In this document: positions 1 through 9,859 of the stretch, one piece after another | How the letters are laid out: the number at the start of each line of letters is the position of its first letter | Numbering within the stretch: the stretch's first letter is position 1 | Source: Planoprotostelium fungivorum | Taxonomy: Eukaryota; Evosea; Variosea; Cavosteliida; Cavosteliaceae | Assembly (NCBI GenBank): GCA_003024175.1 | Contig: MDYQ01000043.1 | Coordinates: 62,001 to 126,000 of the forward strand | Direction of reading: 5' to 3' | DNA: 64,000 nt | Position numbers and translations under genes: made by a program | The notes under the pieces: model-generated | What the model was told of the DNA's origin: nothing | What the model saw: only the letters and a program-made list of their open reading frames with translations | The model's database searches: none

Positions 1-7
1 ACTTGGC

Positions 8-952
8 TCAGCAGTTGCAACCCTTGTTGTCATCAGCCGGTTGGCTGTTGTCGATGACGATCTTCTTGTCGTTCAACTTGATGTCGTCGCTCATGTTCCT
101 GTCTTGAGCCAGTGCGTTCTTAGCGATAGTCAAGAAGGCTTGGTCCACGTTGGTTGCCTCCTTCGCACTGCACGTGTTAGAATCGACATGCACCTCCCAT
201 GCACTCACGATGTCTCAAAGTAAGGGATGTTGCCGTTTGCTTGACACCACGCTCTCGCTCTCTTCTCGGTGACGACTCTGTTCTCAAGATCGATCTTGTT
301 GCCGATCAAAACGAAGGGGAAGCTCTCTGGGTTGGCGGGTGCGGCTTGGTTCAGGAACTCGTCCTTCCAGTTGTCTGTAGAGGATGAATAATGATGAATT
401 GGATGGTGAGAAATCACCGATACGCTCGAAGCTTTTGGCGACGTTGACGTCAAAGACGAGAACGCAGCAGTCGGCTCCTCTGTAGAAGGCAACACCGAGA
501 GATTGGAATCTCTCTGTGTAAATGTTAGAAGGTGTAGTGAAGATGGAACTTGTATTGGTGGGGTGTCATAGAAGGTGGAGTGACGATGTTACCTTGACCA
601 GCAGTATCCCAGATCTGTTCAATGATTGAGTTACGCGAATGATTGCGAATCTTCTTCTCACCTGGTTTGTGACGAGCTTGTCGTCGACCATAACTTCTTT
701 GGTGAGGAAATCGGCTCCGATGGTAGCTTTATAGTGGGTGCTGAACTTCTTTGACACATACGTTAAAAAGTTAAGGAACACGTTGCAACGAGAACAAATG
801 GAACGACGAAATGTAAAGGATATTGATTCATCAGTGAAGTCTTGCCTACACTGAATGGATTTTAGCATCGGATCGACATCATGTAACGTGTCAGCTCACC
901 CGCTCTCTCCGAGGATGATAACCTTCAGCAGTGCCTTCTTGTTGGAGCTCAT
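8..952 (-). CDS. rab7A: Rab7-family small GTPase (spliced)
   Basis: GTP-binding switch of late endosome, lysosome and phagosome traffic. The spliced reading starts [18 protein letters not shown] and continues VGKTSLMNQ (P-loop), a switch region with [18 protein letters not shown], then [16 protein letters not shown] and [14 protein letters not shown]. It ends in the double-cysteine prenylation signal CNC. All five G motifs are present and the order and length (about 205 residues) match Rab7A closely. At least five introns are needed. One, at 762-823, has U12-type AT-AC boundaries, while the others look GT-AG. The gene is head-to-head with the RCC1-like gene, 87 bp away. The first-exon ATG is the only in-frame start directly ahead of the conserved beta1 strand. 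The assignment to the Rab7 family is firm. Confidence 0.95.
762..823 (-). other. U12-type AT-AC spliceosomal intron in rab7
   Basis: On the minus strand the intron opens with ATATCCTTT (823-815), an exact U12 donor. It carries TTCCTTAAC (778-770), an exact U12 branch-site consensus, and ends in AC at 763-762, about 9 nt after the branch adenosine. Removing these 62 nt joins GATGAATCA to GTATGTGTC and gives the expected Rab7 reading MNQYVSKKF. No GT-AG pair here restores the family sequence. All three signals plus the coding test agree. Confidence 0.93.
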
Positions 953-1039
953 GTCTTCCGCTGATCGTCCTTGGTTTGTGTGGTTGTCTTCCGCAGGGGA
1001 ATAAATAAACACTTTTATTTCATTTTCCACTGTCCAGTG
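953..1039. promoter_or_regulatory. Bidirectional promoter, rab7 / RCC1-like
   Basis: Only 87 bp separate the two divergent start codons, so both promoters and 5' UTRs must lie here or overlap. The stretch is AT-rich around 1000-1030 (aataaataaacacttttattt). No specific factor site is recognised. Confidence 0.5.
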
Positions 1040-3250
1040 ATGATGATCTGCCGTAGACTACCATCATTCAGACAAACCGTTCGTCCCCACCAAAGGATAC
1101 TGATCCGTCACAAGTCTGTAGTTCCAGAATATACAGGTGCGATATGACATCACGATGTGATCACATCATCTCAAACGATCCAGCTGGCACTTGGCAAAAA
1201 ATCTATTCATTTGGCAGTGAGTGTCTTTTCTTTCGCTTATCTCATCATCTTCTGCGCAGATAATCATTTTGGTCAACTGGGAAGATACATCGAGAATGCA
1301 TCATCAGATCCAAATCCAGGCCTCATCGGTCCTCTGTGTGTATTCAGCGCATTAGAGTCACCCATCCGAACCAATTTCATCGATGTGGCTAGCGGTCCGT
1401 ATCACAACCTCGCCATCACCGGTAAGAACGTCATCACTCTTCCCTTCTCACCTCGATTCAGAACAACGCAAAGTCATCGGCTGGGGCAGATGTGCCGAAT
1501 TCCAGATTCCTGATTCCATCAAAGAAAAGGACATCTTGGAATTTCCAAACAGTCTCCCATCACTCAACAAGATGAAGTTTGTCGGCTGTCGAGCCATGGA
1601 AGAGACGAGCCTCTTTCTCAATGGTGATCCATCATCACAATCATCATCCATCGACACTGACACCTCTTCTCAGACCAGGGAAGAGTCTACACGTGTGGAA
1701 GCAGCACTCACGGTGAATGTGGGCTGGGAGAAGAAGAAAAGGTCGAGAAGATCAAGGTGATCGATCACCTACTGAATCAGAAGGTGATGCGATGGTGTCG
1801 GAGGTGAAGTTGAGAGTCTCAGATCTCTTGGTTGGGTAGTGGGAGCAACCACGCTGTAGCCGTCACGGAATATGGAGATGCATTTAGCTGGGGAGAGAAC
1901 ACGTGGGAATTGAAGGTTGTAAGATGAAAGAGATGACACGAACTCGATAGGTTCGGGCAGCTAGCTTTGGGAGATGTTGGTGATCAGCGACTTCCGAAGA
2001 AGGTGGAGATGTGATGCACCATGTCCATCGTTGACATTATTTTATAGATTTCACTTCCTGGCAATGTTCGTCTCTCGCAATCCTTCTGCTCCTATGATGC
2101 CACATGCCTCTTTACAAGTGACGAGGATCTGAATCGACATCACTGACATCTCATGTCCAACAGCTGATGGTGACCTGGGTATCTGTGGAAATGGAACTCT
2201 GGGCCAATTGGGTAATGATTCCACCGATAGCTCTCACACACCAGTCGATCTCTTCCATCTACATGGAAAGGACATCTTTCACGTGGCCTGTGGAATATCT
2301 CACCTGTTAGCCTTGAGTGGTGAGTTGGTTTCAGATGTCTTCATGGGGTGATGGATGTTATAGAGGATGGTGATCTGTATGGGTGGGGTTACAATGGAAC
2401 CAATCAACTGGGGACAACGACGGATGGTATGGCGCAGACTGTACCAGTCCTCATCGATGTGGATGGAAAGAAGGTCCTAGCTGCGTGGGCTGCTGGTGGT
2501 CGCTCATTTGCTAAGACGGGTACCAATCACATCACATCATCCTTCTATCTTCTGACGAGACGAAAGAGGATGGACTCCTCTATAGTTGGGGATTCGGAGG
2601 TGATGGAGCCCTCGGCCACGGAGATCTACTCTCGCAGGTGGACGATGATCATCTTCCGATCCGAAATCCCATCGATAACATCATCACTCACGACAACAGC
2701 CCCGCCCCAAAGTCATCGAGTTCTTTCGCGGGAAGGATGTCGCTGCTGTTGTGGGAGGAGACAAACACACCCTTGTCATCGTGAATCAATCCGCCACCGA
2801 GGAGGGCTACTCCACCAAGATGTTCGACACCGGCGTAGAAGGGGAGGGGGAACCTGGGGTGACTGAAAACACTAGGAGAGAACCATCCAAAGAACCGACC
2901 CGAGCGTCAACTTCAATTTTGCAAGAAAAAGGTGTTCCCGTGCAGCATCACACCCAAAAATAACTTGTCACCAGGGTCACCTCTCGATCGTATTCCGCAG
3001 CAAAGGTTGCTGGCAAAGGAGAAGATCGCATGCAGAAAGGTGATGCTTCTTTTCTCTCTCGCGCTGAATCTCCCAGGCCAACTTAGATATCAGTTCATAC
3101 GTATTACGCCGCGACCTCTCAGCAGTCATGACAGTGAGTCCTTTGTCTTCAGATGACACTGAGAGACGTAGAGGATGGAGATGGATGAGAAGGAACAGAG
3201 CAAGATCAAGTGGAAAAAGGCACGACGGGAAAGAGCCAATCGTTCGAAGT
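1040..3250 (+). CDS. RCC1-repeat protein with mitochondrial-type leader
   Basis: Beta-propeller protein of the RCC1 superfamily. After a short first exon (MMICRRLPSFRQTVRPHQR, arginine-rich and free of acid, like a mitochondrial targeting peptide) come repeated RCC1 blades: DNHFGQLGR, GPYHNLAIT, a GSNHAVAV-like turn, FGQLALGD, DGDLGICGNGTLGQLGN, CGISHLLALS, GDLYGWGYNGTNQLG, VVGGDKHTLVIV. A mitochondrial RCC1L/WBSCR16-like role is an inference from the leader. Introns are about 40-60 nt. The 3' end is ambiguous. One reading runs to a stop at 2961-2963. Alternatively introns from about 2856, 3038 and 3140 extend the protein through KKVFPCSITPKNN, ANLDISSYVLRRDLSAVM and a lysine/arginine-rich tail to 3250. 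I favour the longer form because those blocks look coding and have no start of their own. Confidence 0.75.
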
Positions 3251-3357
3251 AAACGTGTTTTTTATGAGAAGTGTGGTGCGGAATGCGTTATTGAGATTGA
3301 CTCCACGCAACCGTGCTGAGGTAGACACAACTTGGTCCTCTTCGAACACGTGAAGAC

Positions 3358-4086
3358 ATGCACAATATGGATTTTTCGACGTACCAAGACTCGTTCGTCT
3401 CTGGTGAAGCGATCAGCATCGACTACCAGGCCATAGAGAGCTGGTGGAATATGATCGCACACCCCGCACAGTCCCAAATGGATGATGCTCAAGTGATCGA
3501 TTACATGAATTACGCTCAGAGGACAGACAATACTGTCTACCCCCTGCCAACACCACCACTGGACTTGAATCTGTCTTCTGAGATGACCGAGTGCCCATTC
3601 CGATTGGTTCAACAGTTGAAGAAGAGACAGAGAAAATCGTACGACAGAGAAAGCCGATTTCTCTCGCCACGGCCTGTAGTCTGTTTGAGCCAGGTGAAGA
3701 TGCATCGATGGAATCGGGATCTGATCATAAAACAGAGCCATCCTCTGGCAAAGAGCATAAAGAATTGTCTCGTCACAGTACAGCTGGCAGACGAGCATGG
3801 AAATGTGTTGCCAGAATCGGAGCAGAAGCACCTCCTTGGTCCCCACGGAAAGTCAACTGTTTTGACTCTTCCTTACCTGCAGACATCGGCCTTTGCCCTG
3901 AAACTCAGCTGGAAATCGGAGGAAATGCATGTTCGATTATGCTTCACCATCGAATACACAACGGACGACGGACAAAGGCACTCGACGATACTACTGTCAG
4001 ACGACTTCCATTTTGTGCGGACACGAAAGAGATCAGACAAGAGTGAAGATGATTCAGATGAGGTGAAGACGCCACCTGATGTATAA
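3358..4086 (+). CDS. Possible Rel/CSL/CudA-type DNA-binding protein
   Basis: Apparently intronless ORF of 242 codons, with an ATG 108 nt after the upstream reading ends. The N-terminal third is acidic and polar (PLPTPPLDLNL). A central basic block, RQRKSYDRESRFLSP, resembles the KSYGNEKRFFCPP signature of CSL (RBP-J/Su(H)) proteins and similar blocks in Rel-like folds. After it come alternating hydrophobic strands (LVTVQLADEHG, ALKLSWKSEEMHVRLCFTIEY) fitting an immunoglobulin-like beta-sandwich. The tail is basic then acidic (RTRKRSDKSEDDSDE). CudA-type regulators of social amoebae are the other candidate. The function is a family-level guess from one short motif, but the ORF itself looks real. 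Confidence 0.6.
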   Translation: MHNMDFSTYQDSFVSGEAISIDYQAIESWWNMIAHPAQSQMDDAQVIDYMNYAQRTDNTVYPLPTPPLDLNLSSEMTECPFRLVQQLKKRQRKSYDRESRFLSPRPVVCLSQVKMHRWNRDLIIKQSHPLAKSIKNCLVTVQLADEHGNVLPESEQKHLLGPHGKSTVLTLPYLQTSAFALKLSWKSEEMHVRLCFTIEYTTDDGQRHSTILLSDDFHFVRTRKRSDKSEDDSDEVKTPPDV

Positions 4087-4211
4087 AGTTACAAACATTG
4101 TAGCGGCCGTAAGATCGTTTCGTTGTGTATCATTTTCATCAAATCACGATTGTCTAAGTGAACATCACCTCATTTTTCCGTAAGAATCGTTCTCTATACC
4201 CTTTATACATT

Positions 4212-4469
4212 TCATTTCTTGAATTTGTCCTCGATCTTCTGAACTCCCTTAAACACAAAGTGTTTGAATTGTTCAGAGTTCTCGGCCAGTACCTCCCTTT
4301 TATCTCTGTTTTTCAGCTGCTTTAGCTGATGGTCTGCTCGAATCTTTCCATCCCTTAACCCTACGTGAAATCGGATGGCGGCCCTTCTAAACCATGGCTG
4401 TTCGGCGAGTTTGTGTGCCAGAGCTTGTGTTCCCATTGAATTAACCAGTCGAACGATGAAGTTGAGCAT
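4212..4469 (-). CDS. Small basic conserved-looking protein, 85 aa
   Basis: Single-exon ORF beginning MLNFIVRLVNSMGTQALAHK and ending FKGVQKIEDKFKK. It has a short hydrophobic, basic amphipathic N-terminus and a helical, lysine-rich remainder without acidic runs. This composition would suit a small mitochondrial matrix or inner-membrane-associated protein, but I recognise no family. It lies head-to-head with the EF-hand gene 123 bp away, and its stop is 125 bp from that of the upstream gene, in keeping with the gene spacing of this window. Confidence 0.55.
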   Translation of the reverse strand: MLNFIVRLVNSMGTQALAHKLAEQPWFRRAAIRFHVGLRDGKIRADHQLKQLKNRDKREVLAENSEQFKHFVFKGVQKIEDKFKK

Positions 4470-4592
4470 CGTTTGTTGTATGTGACAATAATGAGCGATG
4501 GTTGCGTGATGTGATGCCGCATTCTTAGAATTTTCGTGCAGGAGTGCTATTCTATTTCGAGAACGTCACCCCAACACCTCATCGACAGCATC

Positions 4593-5243
4593 ATGCTCCA
4601 GCTTTCAGAAGAGGACGCCAACGAGTTTCGTGAGATCTTTGACCTCGTCGATCAAGATGGAAGTGGAAAGATCTCGCCCGCCGAGCTGGGAGAGCTGACG
4701 AAGAAATTGGGACTCAAATACTCTGAGGTGGCGTTGATGGAACATTCGCAGGCGATGGCTGATGATCGCAGAGTCAACTCGAGATGATGGTGCGTGAGAT
4801 CGACATTGATCGAAATGGAGAGATCGATTTTGAAGGTGAAGAGTTGAAGGCCAATGAAAGTGATCTGAAGACGTTGCAGAATTCATCACGGTCATGTCAA
4901 GACAAGTACAACCTTCTTACACTCCTCAACAGCTGAAGCATGCATTCAGCGTCTTCAGGTGTATACATAGTCAACTTCTCTTCTATTCATATTAAACGTG
5001 TCGTAGTACGTGCGACAAAGAGGGTCACATCAACGTGAACGATTTAGAATATGCTCTCACGATGTGGACAACAGATAAACTGCCCCGAGAGAAAGCACAT
5101 CGGCTCATCAAACAGGTGATCTTGCATCATCTCGTGAAGGCATCTGATCATTACAGATAAGCCCAGACTCCTTGTCAGAGATCGATTACAATGAGTTTAT
5201 CAATGTCATGACATTCTCTAGCCAGGAACCTCCTGCATCATGA
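4593..5243 (+). CDS. Calmodulin/centrin-like EF-hand protein
   Basis: Calcium sensor of about 150 residues in five exons. EF1 is DQDGSGKISPAEL and EF2 is DIDRNGEIDFEE, both with canonical loop residues. EF3 (CDKEGHINVNDLEYAL) is nearly canonical. EF4 (SPDSLSEIDYNEFINVM) lacks the first acidic ligands and may not bind calcium. Introns follow KYSE, the FEE of EF2, AFSVFR and HRLIKQ. Start chosen at MLQLSEEDANEF, which matches the N-terminal helix of calmodulin-like proteins. The pairwise EF-hand layout is clear, but whether it is calmodulin, caltractin or a lineage-specific sensor is not. Confidence 0.85.
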
Positions 5244-5338
5244 AATGACATCCCTCGATCTTCAGCATGTTGAACGGAGGTGACACGAATGTATATAAAA
5301 TCGACAGCAATTACATGTCTGTGTATTACAAATGCATT

Positions 5339-6031
5339 TCACTCTTCCTGTGACCTCCTAACACATCTGGCCACCTTCTTGCGGAAGGCTTCCTTGTCTT
5401 CTCTGTACTCCTTCTGTTTTGTCGATCAGAAGGGGTTCTGAATGTGATGTGACACATCAGATGATGAATCAACTTACGGCGGCTTCGATGTTGGCGGGAG
5501 ACTCATCATTTGGATGGGACAACATGGAGATGACGCTGATGAGAATGGATTCCACGCTGTGAATGGGTAACCATCGCTGTGAAAAATGAGATGACAGTCA
5601 TCAGAGGAGACATTCACCTCGCTGGCCTGCTCATATCCATAAGCGTCTTCTCCAGGTGGATGGAGGATGGAGATGCAGACTTCACCGGAGGTATATACTG
5701 ACGATTCCGTCATCGCACAGTTCAAATACGAACGACTCACCATTGGGGTGCCATATCTGAGACAGGAAGATCATCTTTGGAGGTTGGTTCGGGTACTCTT
5801 TGGGAAATACCAACTTAGCCTTGAAGAAACCTCCTTCGCTGGATCACGTTCAGAAGATATTCATATATCGATTCAAACTCACTATAGAGTCTCGGGCGGT
5901 CCCATTATGAGGATCTCCCACTCAAATACATTGGAATCATCAAACAAACCTGCAGAGAAACCGTCTACGGGGTGTTTCTTGATATCATTCAGCTGCTTCT
6001 TGAGAAGTAGCGCCCCTTGTGACCCTGACAT
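5339..6031 (-). CDS. UBE2G1: Ubiquitin-conjugating enzyme E2, UBE2G1-type
   Basis: E2 enzyme transferring ubiquitin from E1 to E3-bound substrates. The reading begins [19 protein letters not shown], passes [13 protein letters not shown] and [17 protein letters not shown], and has the catalytic cysteine in [20 protein letters not shown]. The acidic insertion after the cysteine ([15 protein letters not shown]) is diagnostic of the UBE2G/R class. The end [12 protein letters not shown] matches UBE2G1 rather than G2. Four short introns. Members of this class act in ER-associated degradation, and derlin is also encoded in the window, though 24 kb away. Head-to-head with the KAS gene at 96 bp. Confidence 0.93.
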
Positions 6032-6127
6032 GTGAGCTCGACGTATTATGAGGTGTCCAGATCTTGTGATGTGTAATGTCACGTGACCTTTCATCCGGGT
6101 CATTCATCATCATCACATCACGCCGAC
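6032..6127. promoter_or_regulatory. Bidirectional promoter, UBE2G1 / KAS
   Basis: 96 bp between divergent start codons. The stretch contains several GTGAC/GTCAC steps (gtaatgtcacgtgacctttc), including a CACGTG E-box core near 6081. No other element is evident. Confidence 0.45.
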
Positions 6128-7806
6128 ATGCTCAACACCGTCAAACGTCTTAAGATAGAGAACAATCATCACGTGAGACATTATTCTCAACATAGGAGAA
6201 GAGTCGTTGTCACTGGATTGGGTCTCGTAACACCATTGGGAGTTGGCGTAGAGCACAATTGGAAGAGACTGATAGAAGGATATTGTGGAATCACTTCCAT
6301 TGATCGATTGGTCAAAGAGAATCTGCCGTCGACCATTGGAGGAATCGTCAGGAGAGGAAAAGAAGACGGAGAGTTCGACAGTGAGAGATGGGTACCCAAA
6401 GACAGTCGAGGATTGTCTTCCCCCTTCATCGAGTACGCCATCTGTGCTGCACAACAAGCAGTCGATGCTTCGAGGTGGAAACCCAAAACAGAAGAAGATT
6501 CTGATCGAACAGTGAGTCCACGAAATCATCCACTTCTGAACCATCATCACTTCACCTTTATATCCCAGATCATCGTGCACACTGACTCTATAGGGTGTCA
6601 CCTTCGGTTCCAGCCTGAGCTCACTCGATGACATCCTCTCCACTCACGATCAATACTCTAAACATGGCCTTCGAAAGGTCTCTCCCTATTTCATCCCCAG
6701 AATCCTCAACAATCTCGCAGGAGGTCACATCTCTATCATACACGGCTATCGAGTGATTATCCATCCTCCATCTCTTCATCTCACACCATTAGGGCCCGAA
6801 TCACTGTGCGTCGACCGCATGCACTACTGGCGCACACTCCATCGGCGATGCCTTCCGTTTTATCTCACACGGAGACGCAGACGTGATGATTGCCGGGGGA
6901 TCTGAATCATGCATCACACCATTGGCCGTCGCCGGTTTCTCGCGCGCCAGGGCCCTTGCAACCGAATTCAACGAGAACCCCACAGTTGCATCGCGGCCGT
7001 TCGATCGAGATCGTCGGGGGTTCATCATGTCAGAGGGAGCTGGTGCCATCATGTTAGAAGAGCTACATCATGCGATCGATCGTGGAGCGGACATCTACTG
7101 CGAAGTGTTGGGATATGGTCTGAGTGGTGATGGACATCACGTGACATCGCCCCCGCCCGATGGAAGGGGAGCGGAGAAGTGCATGAGGGCCGCACTGAGA
7201 GACGCGAATGCGACTGCGAGTCAAGTGGACTATGTCAATGCCCATGCGACATCCACACCTCTCGGGGACGCCATAGAGAACGCCGCCATCATGAGAGTCT
7301 TCCACGAGAATACAAAGCTGTCAGTGTCCAGCACGAAGGGGGCGACTGGCCATTTGTTGGGGGCCGCTGGTGCAGGTGAGAGAAACACATGTCTATCTCA
7401 TTGCATTTCGATGATCGTCGATGTGTAACGGTGAATGGATGCATCGGAGCGATGATGTGGTTAGTGATGAGATGAAGAATGACGATAGACAGTGGAGGCC
7501 ATATTCTCTATCTTAGCCATTCGACATGTGAGTGAAAATGAGGATCGTGATCGATCGGTTGACGCGATGCAGAACGTCGTGCCACCCACACTTAATTTGG
7601 AAAATGTTGACGAAGGATTCAATCTCGACTACACTCCAAAGACAGCCAAGAAGAGACAAGTAGATGTATCCATATCGAACTCGTTCGGTTTCGGAGGTGA
7701 AGATCGATCATCATTCACCGATAGACATCATCACGATGCGAGTTGTTTGATGATGAGACTGAACGATGAAAGGTACGAACGCATGTTTGGTCTTTGGGAG
7801 ATATAA
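6128..7806 (+). CDS. 3-oxoacyl-ACP synthase II, mitochondrial type
   Basis: Condensing enzyme of type II fatty-acid synthesis (FabF/OXSM), elongating acyl-ACP with malonyl-ACP. The N-terminus [20 protein letters not shown] is basic and serine/histidine-rich, consistent with mitochondrial import. Then [15 protein letters not shown], the nucleophile cysteine in STACTTG, the first histidine in [11 protein letters not shown] and the second in [12 protein letters not shown]. The Cys-His-His triad is thus complete. Introns interrupt around 6511, 6754, 7375 and possibly 7526. The C-terminal SNSFGFGG motif is followed by an extra in-frame stretch rich in His before DASCLMMRL, where homologues go straight to HNAS. 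That stretch starts like an intron (gtgaag) but has no suitable AG. The stop is 8 bp from the stop of the convergent neighbour. Confidence 0.92.
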
Positions 7807-7814
7807 AAGTTGAT

Positions 7815-9761
7815 TTAATCGTCTTCCGAATATTCCTCTTCCTCTTCGCTCTCTTCTTCCTCGCTCTCTTCTTCGCTTTCTTCCTCTTCACTTTCTTCTT
7901 CCTCTTCTTCCTCTTCTGCATCACCGACGGACACATCACGGTGATCGGGTTCGTATTGCACTTCTGTCTTGTAGCGAAAATCGTGAGGAGATAGACCTGC
8001 GTTGGCGATGATCTCATCGGCACGACGCAAAGCCTGTCGTCTCATGCCTTCCTTGTCGTGTCTTTCGAAGAGGAAGGTTCGCTGGGATACATTCTGTTGC
8101 AATTTGGAATGCATGTCGTCGAAGTACTGTTTATCTTGTTCTTCGAAATCTGATGATGTGTCGGTGTGATGTCGTAAGATGGTGACGATGGCGTACCTTT
8201 CCTCTTTTCTGACGCTCTGCTGTTTATGGTATAACTGGAAGTGTCCGCAGGTATTCTCTGAGATATTACTCGACTCATGTTCTTCCATTTCTCCTTCTGT
8301 TTCTTCGTCATCTCCTTCTCCTGCTTCTCTTTCGTCTCTCTGTCTTTGATCTTCATCTTGGCAACTTTTGTCTTCAACTCATGAGCCAGAGTCGATTCCA
8401 CTTTTCTCTGCTACCTCTTTAGATAGCAATCGAGACGTCTAAGACTCACCGGTGAATGTGTGGGCGGTGGAGCGTGATGAACGACTTTTCCTCGGGTGGA
8501 AGTGTAAGGCCATCTCAATTCCACTCCCTCTTGTGCATCATGGTGGATATCCATCAGCACCTTCTCCCTCTTGGATGGAATCTTGGACGTCTTCAACTTG
8601 AACTCTTTGATCCTGCTCGTGTCAATGTAGAACACGGTCGTCCGCTCACTCGATCTGTTTCTTCGGAGACACAACCTTCTTCTCTTCGAGCTTCTCGTGC
8701 AACTCGTGAAACCGAGGAACATGAGGTGTGATCTTGGGTTGAAAGGGATACTTGTGTGGAGAGCAGTCATGGTGGGGATCTCTCTTTCCCGTCCTTGGAC
8801 TGTCGTGATGCCGTCGGGGAGATGATGGAGGATCGTGATGGTGCGCGTGATGATCGTCGTGAGAGGAGTGGGAGGGAGATTGCACCTTCGAAGGTGACTT
8901 GACGGTAGGGACTATAAATTTGCTCTTTCTCTGCTTTTCCTTCTCTTGAATTTCGTGAAATTTTGGCTCGAGCACTGACTTTGGCACTGGTCTGGCTTTG
9001 AAATGAGAAAAGGTGTACTCTACGGGGGGTGGTGGGGGTGGTTCTGGAATGTGAGGCTTCCTTGTAGGCACCACTCTCACGCTGGGCGTTACAAAATTCT
9101 TCTTTCTCTCATCTTCAGCCTTTAGAATCTTGTCGACTCTGAAGAGATGAGACAAGGACATACTTCGTGACTCACTTTTTTGCTTTGACGAATGAAGGTA
9201 CAGGGTTGGCTTTCGGTATTCGATCGTGATTCTGTGACGAGTGGTGGGACGTGTAATATTTGTAAGCGTGCTTGGCCGCATCTCTTTCTGCAAAGGAAAA
9301 GGGTTGTGGTACTGTCTGTGACTGTTAAGGGGTAGTGTTAAGCGTGGCTCACTGTCTTGGTTCTCCAGTATTCTGGATCGTTATAGTCGGAAAGGTGCTG
9401 TCTGAGATACGCCGCATCATCGTCCTCATAATCTAACTCAAATTCTACATCATCCTCTTGATGATATTCAACATCGTCATAATATTCGTCTAAGAGAATG
9501 TTAGCAGCCTGTTATACCACTTTGTCCGACTTCACCAGATCCATGCGCCAGCTGTTGATAATACATTTGCTCAATCTGAGACAATCTCTTCGCATGTTCT
9601 ATCCGCATCCTCTCGATCTGTGTAAAGTCGAGGTCCTCAGAAGCTCTCACCGGTGCTCCATCGAAAGACTGTGTCGAATGTTGTTGACGACTGTGAGACG
9701 GAGGACTGAAATAGACGTGACCGTCGAATTTGAGGTCATTGGGATAAGACCCAGAAGCCAT
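7815..9761 (-). CDS. FAM161-like ciliary/centrosomal protein
   Basis: Starts MASGSYPNDLKFDGHVYFSP, followed by a helix-rich region (FTQIERMRIEHAKRLSQIEQ), an acidic stretch and proline-rich modules ending in FKARPVPKSVLEPKFHEI and ITPHVPRFHELHEKLEEKK. A coiled segment (ELKTKVAKMKIKDRETKEKQ) leads to QRTFLFERHDKEGMRRQALR and IIANAGLSPHDF. The F(K/V)ARPVP modules and the RTFLFE...A...A...GL ending resemble FAM161 (UPF0564) proteins of basal bodies and centrosomes. TPX2-type microtubule proteins share the KARPVP flavour and are the alternative. The C-terminus is almost pure Glu/Ser (about 40 residues). At least five introns. Shares a 98-bp promoter region with the coiled-coil gene on the other strand. 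Confidence 0.7.
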
Positions 9762-9859
9762 GCACAGCTTTTTCGGTGGTGTTGTGTCTGTTGAACGCTT
9801 CCCGCCAAATCAGAAATAGTTTTATTTCGCGCTCCTCCAAAATTCAAACGTCTAGGTTG
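9762..9859. promoter_or_regulatory. Bidirectional promoter with E2F-like site
   Basis: 98 bp between divergent ATGs. TTCCCGCCAAA at 9799-9809 reads TTTGGCGGGAA on the minus strand, an exact match to the classical E2F/DP consensus. The rest is AT-rich (agttttatttcgcg). Confidence 0.55.

Noticed and set aside
1092-1100. Minus-strand GTATCCTTT resembling a second U12 donor
   Set aside because: No minus-strand gene or branch site follows, and the bases are coding in the first exon of the RCC1-like gene.
7794-7994. Plus-strand ORF rich in Phe and Leu, like a membrane protein
   Set aside because: It is the complement of the Glu/Ser-rich C-terminus of the FAM161-like gene.
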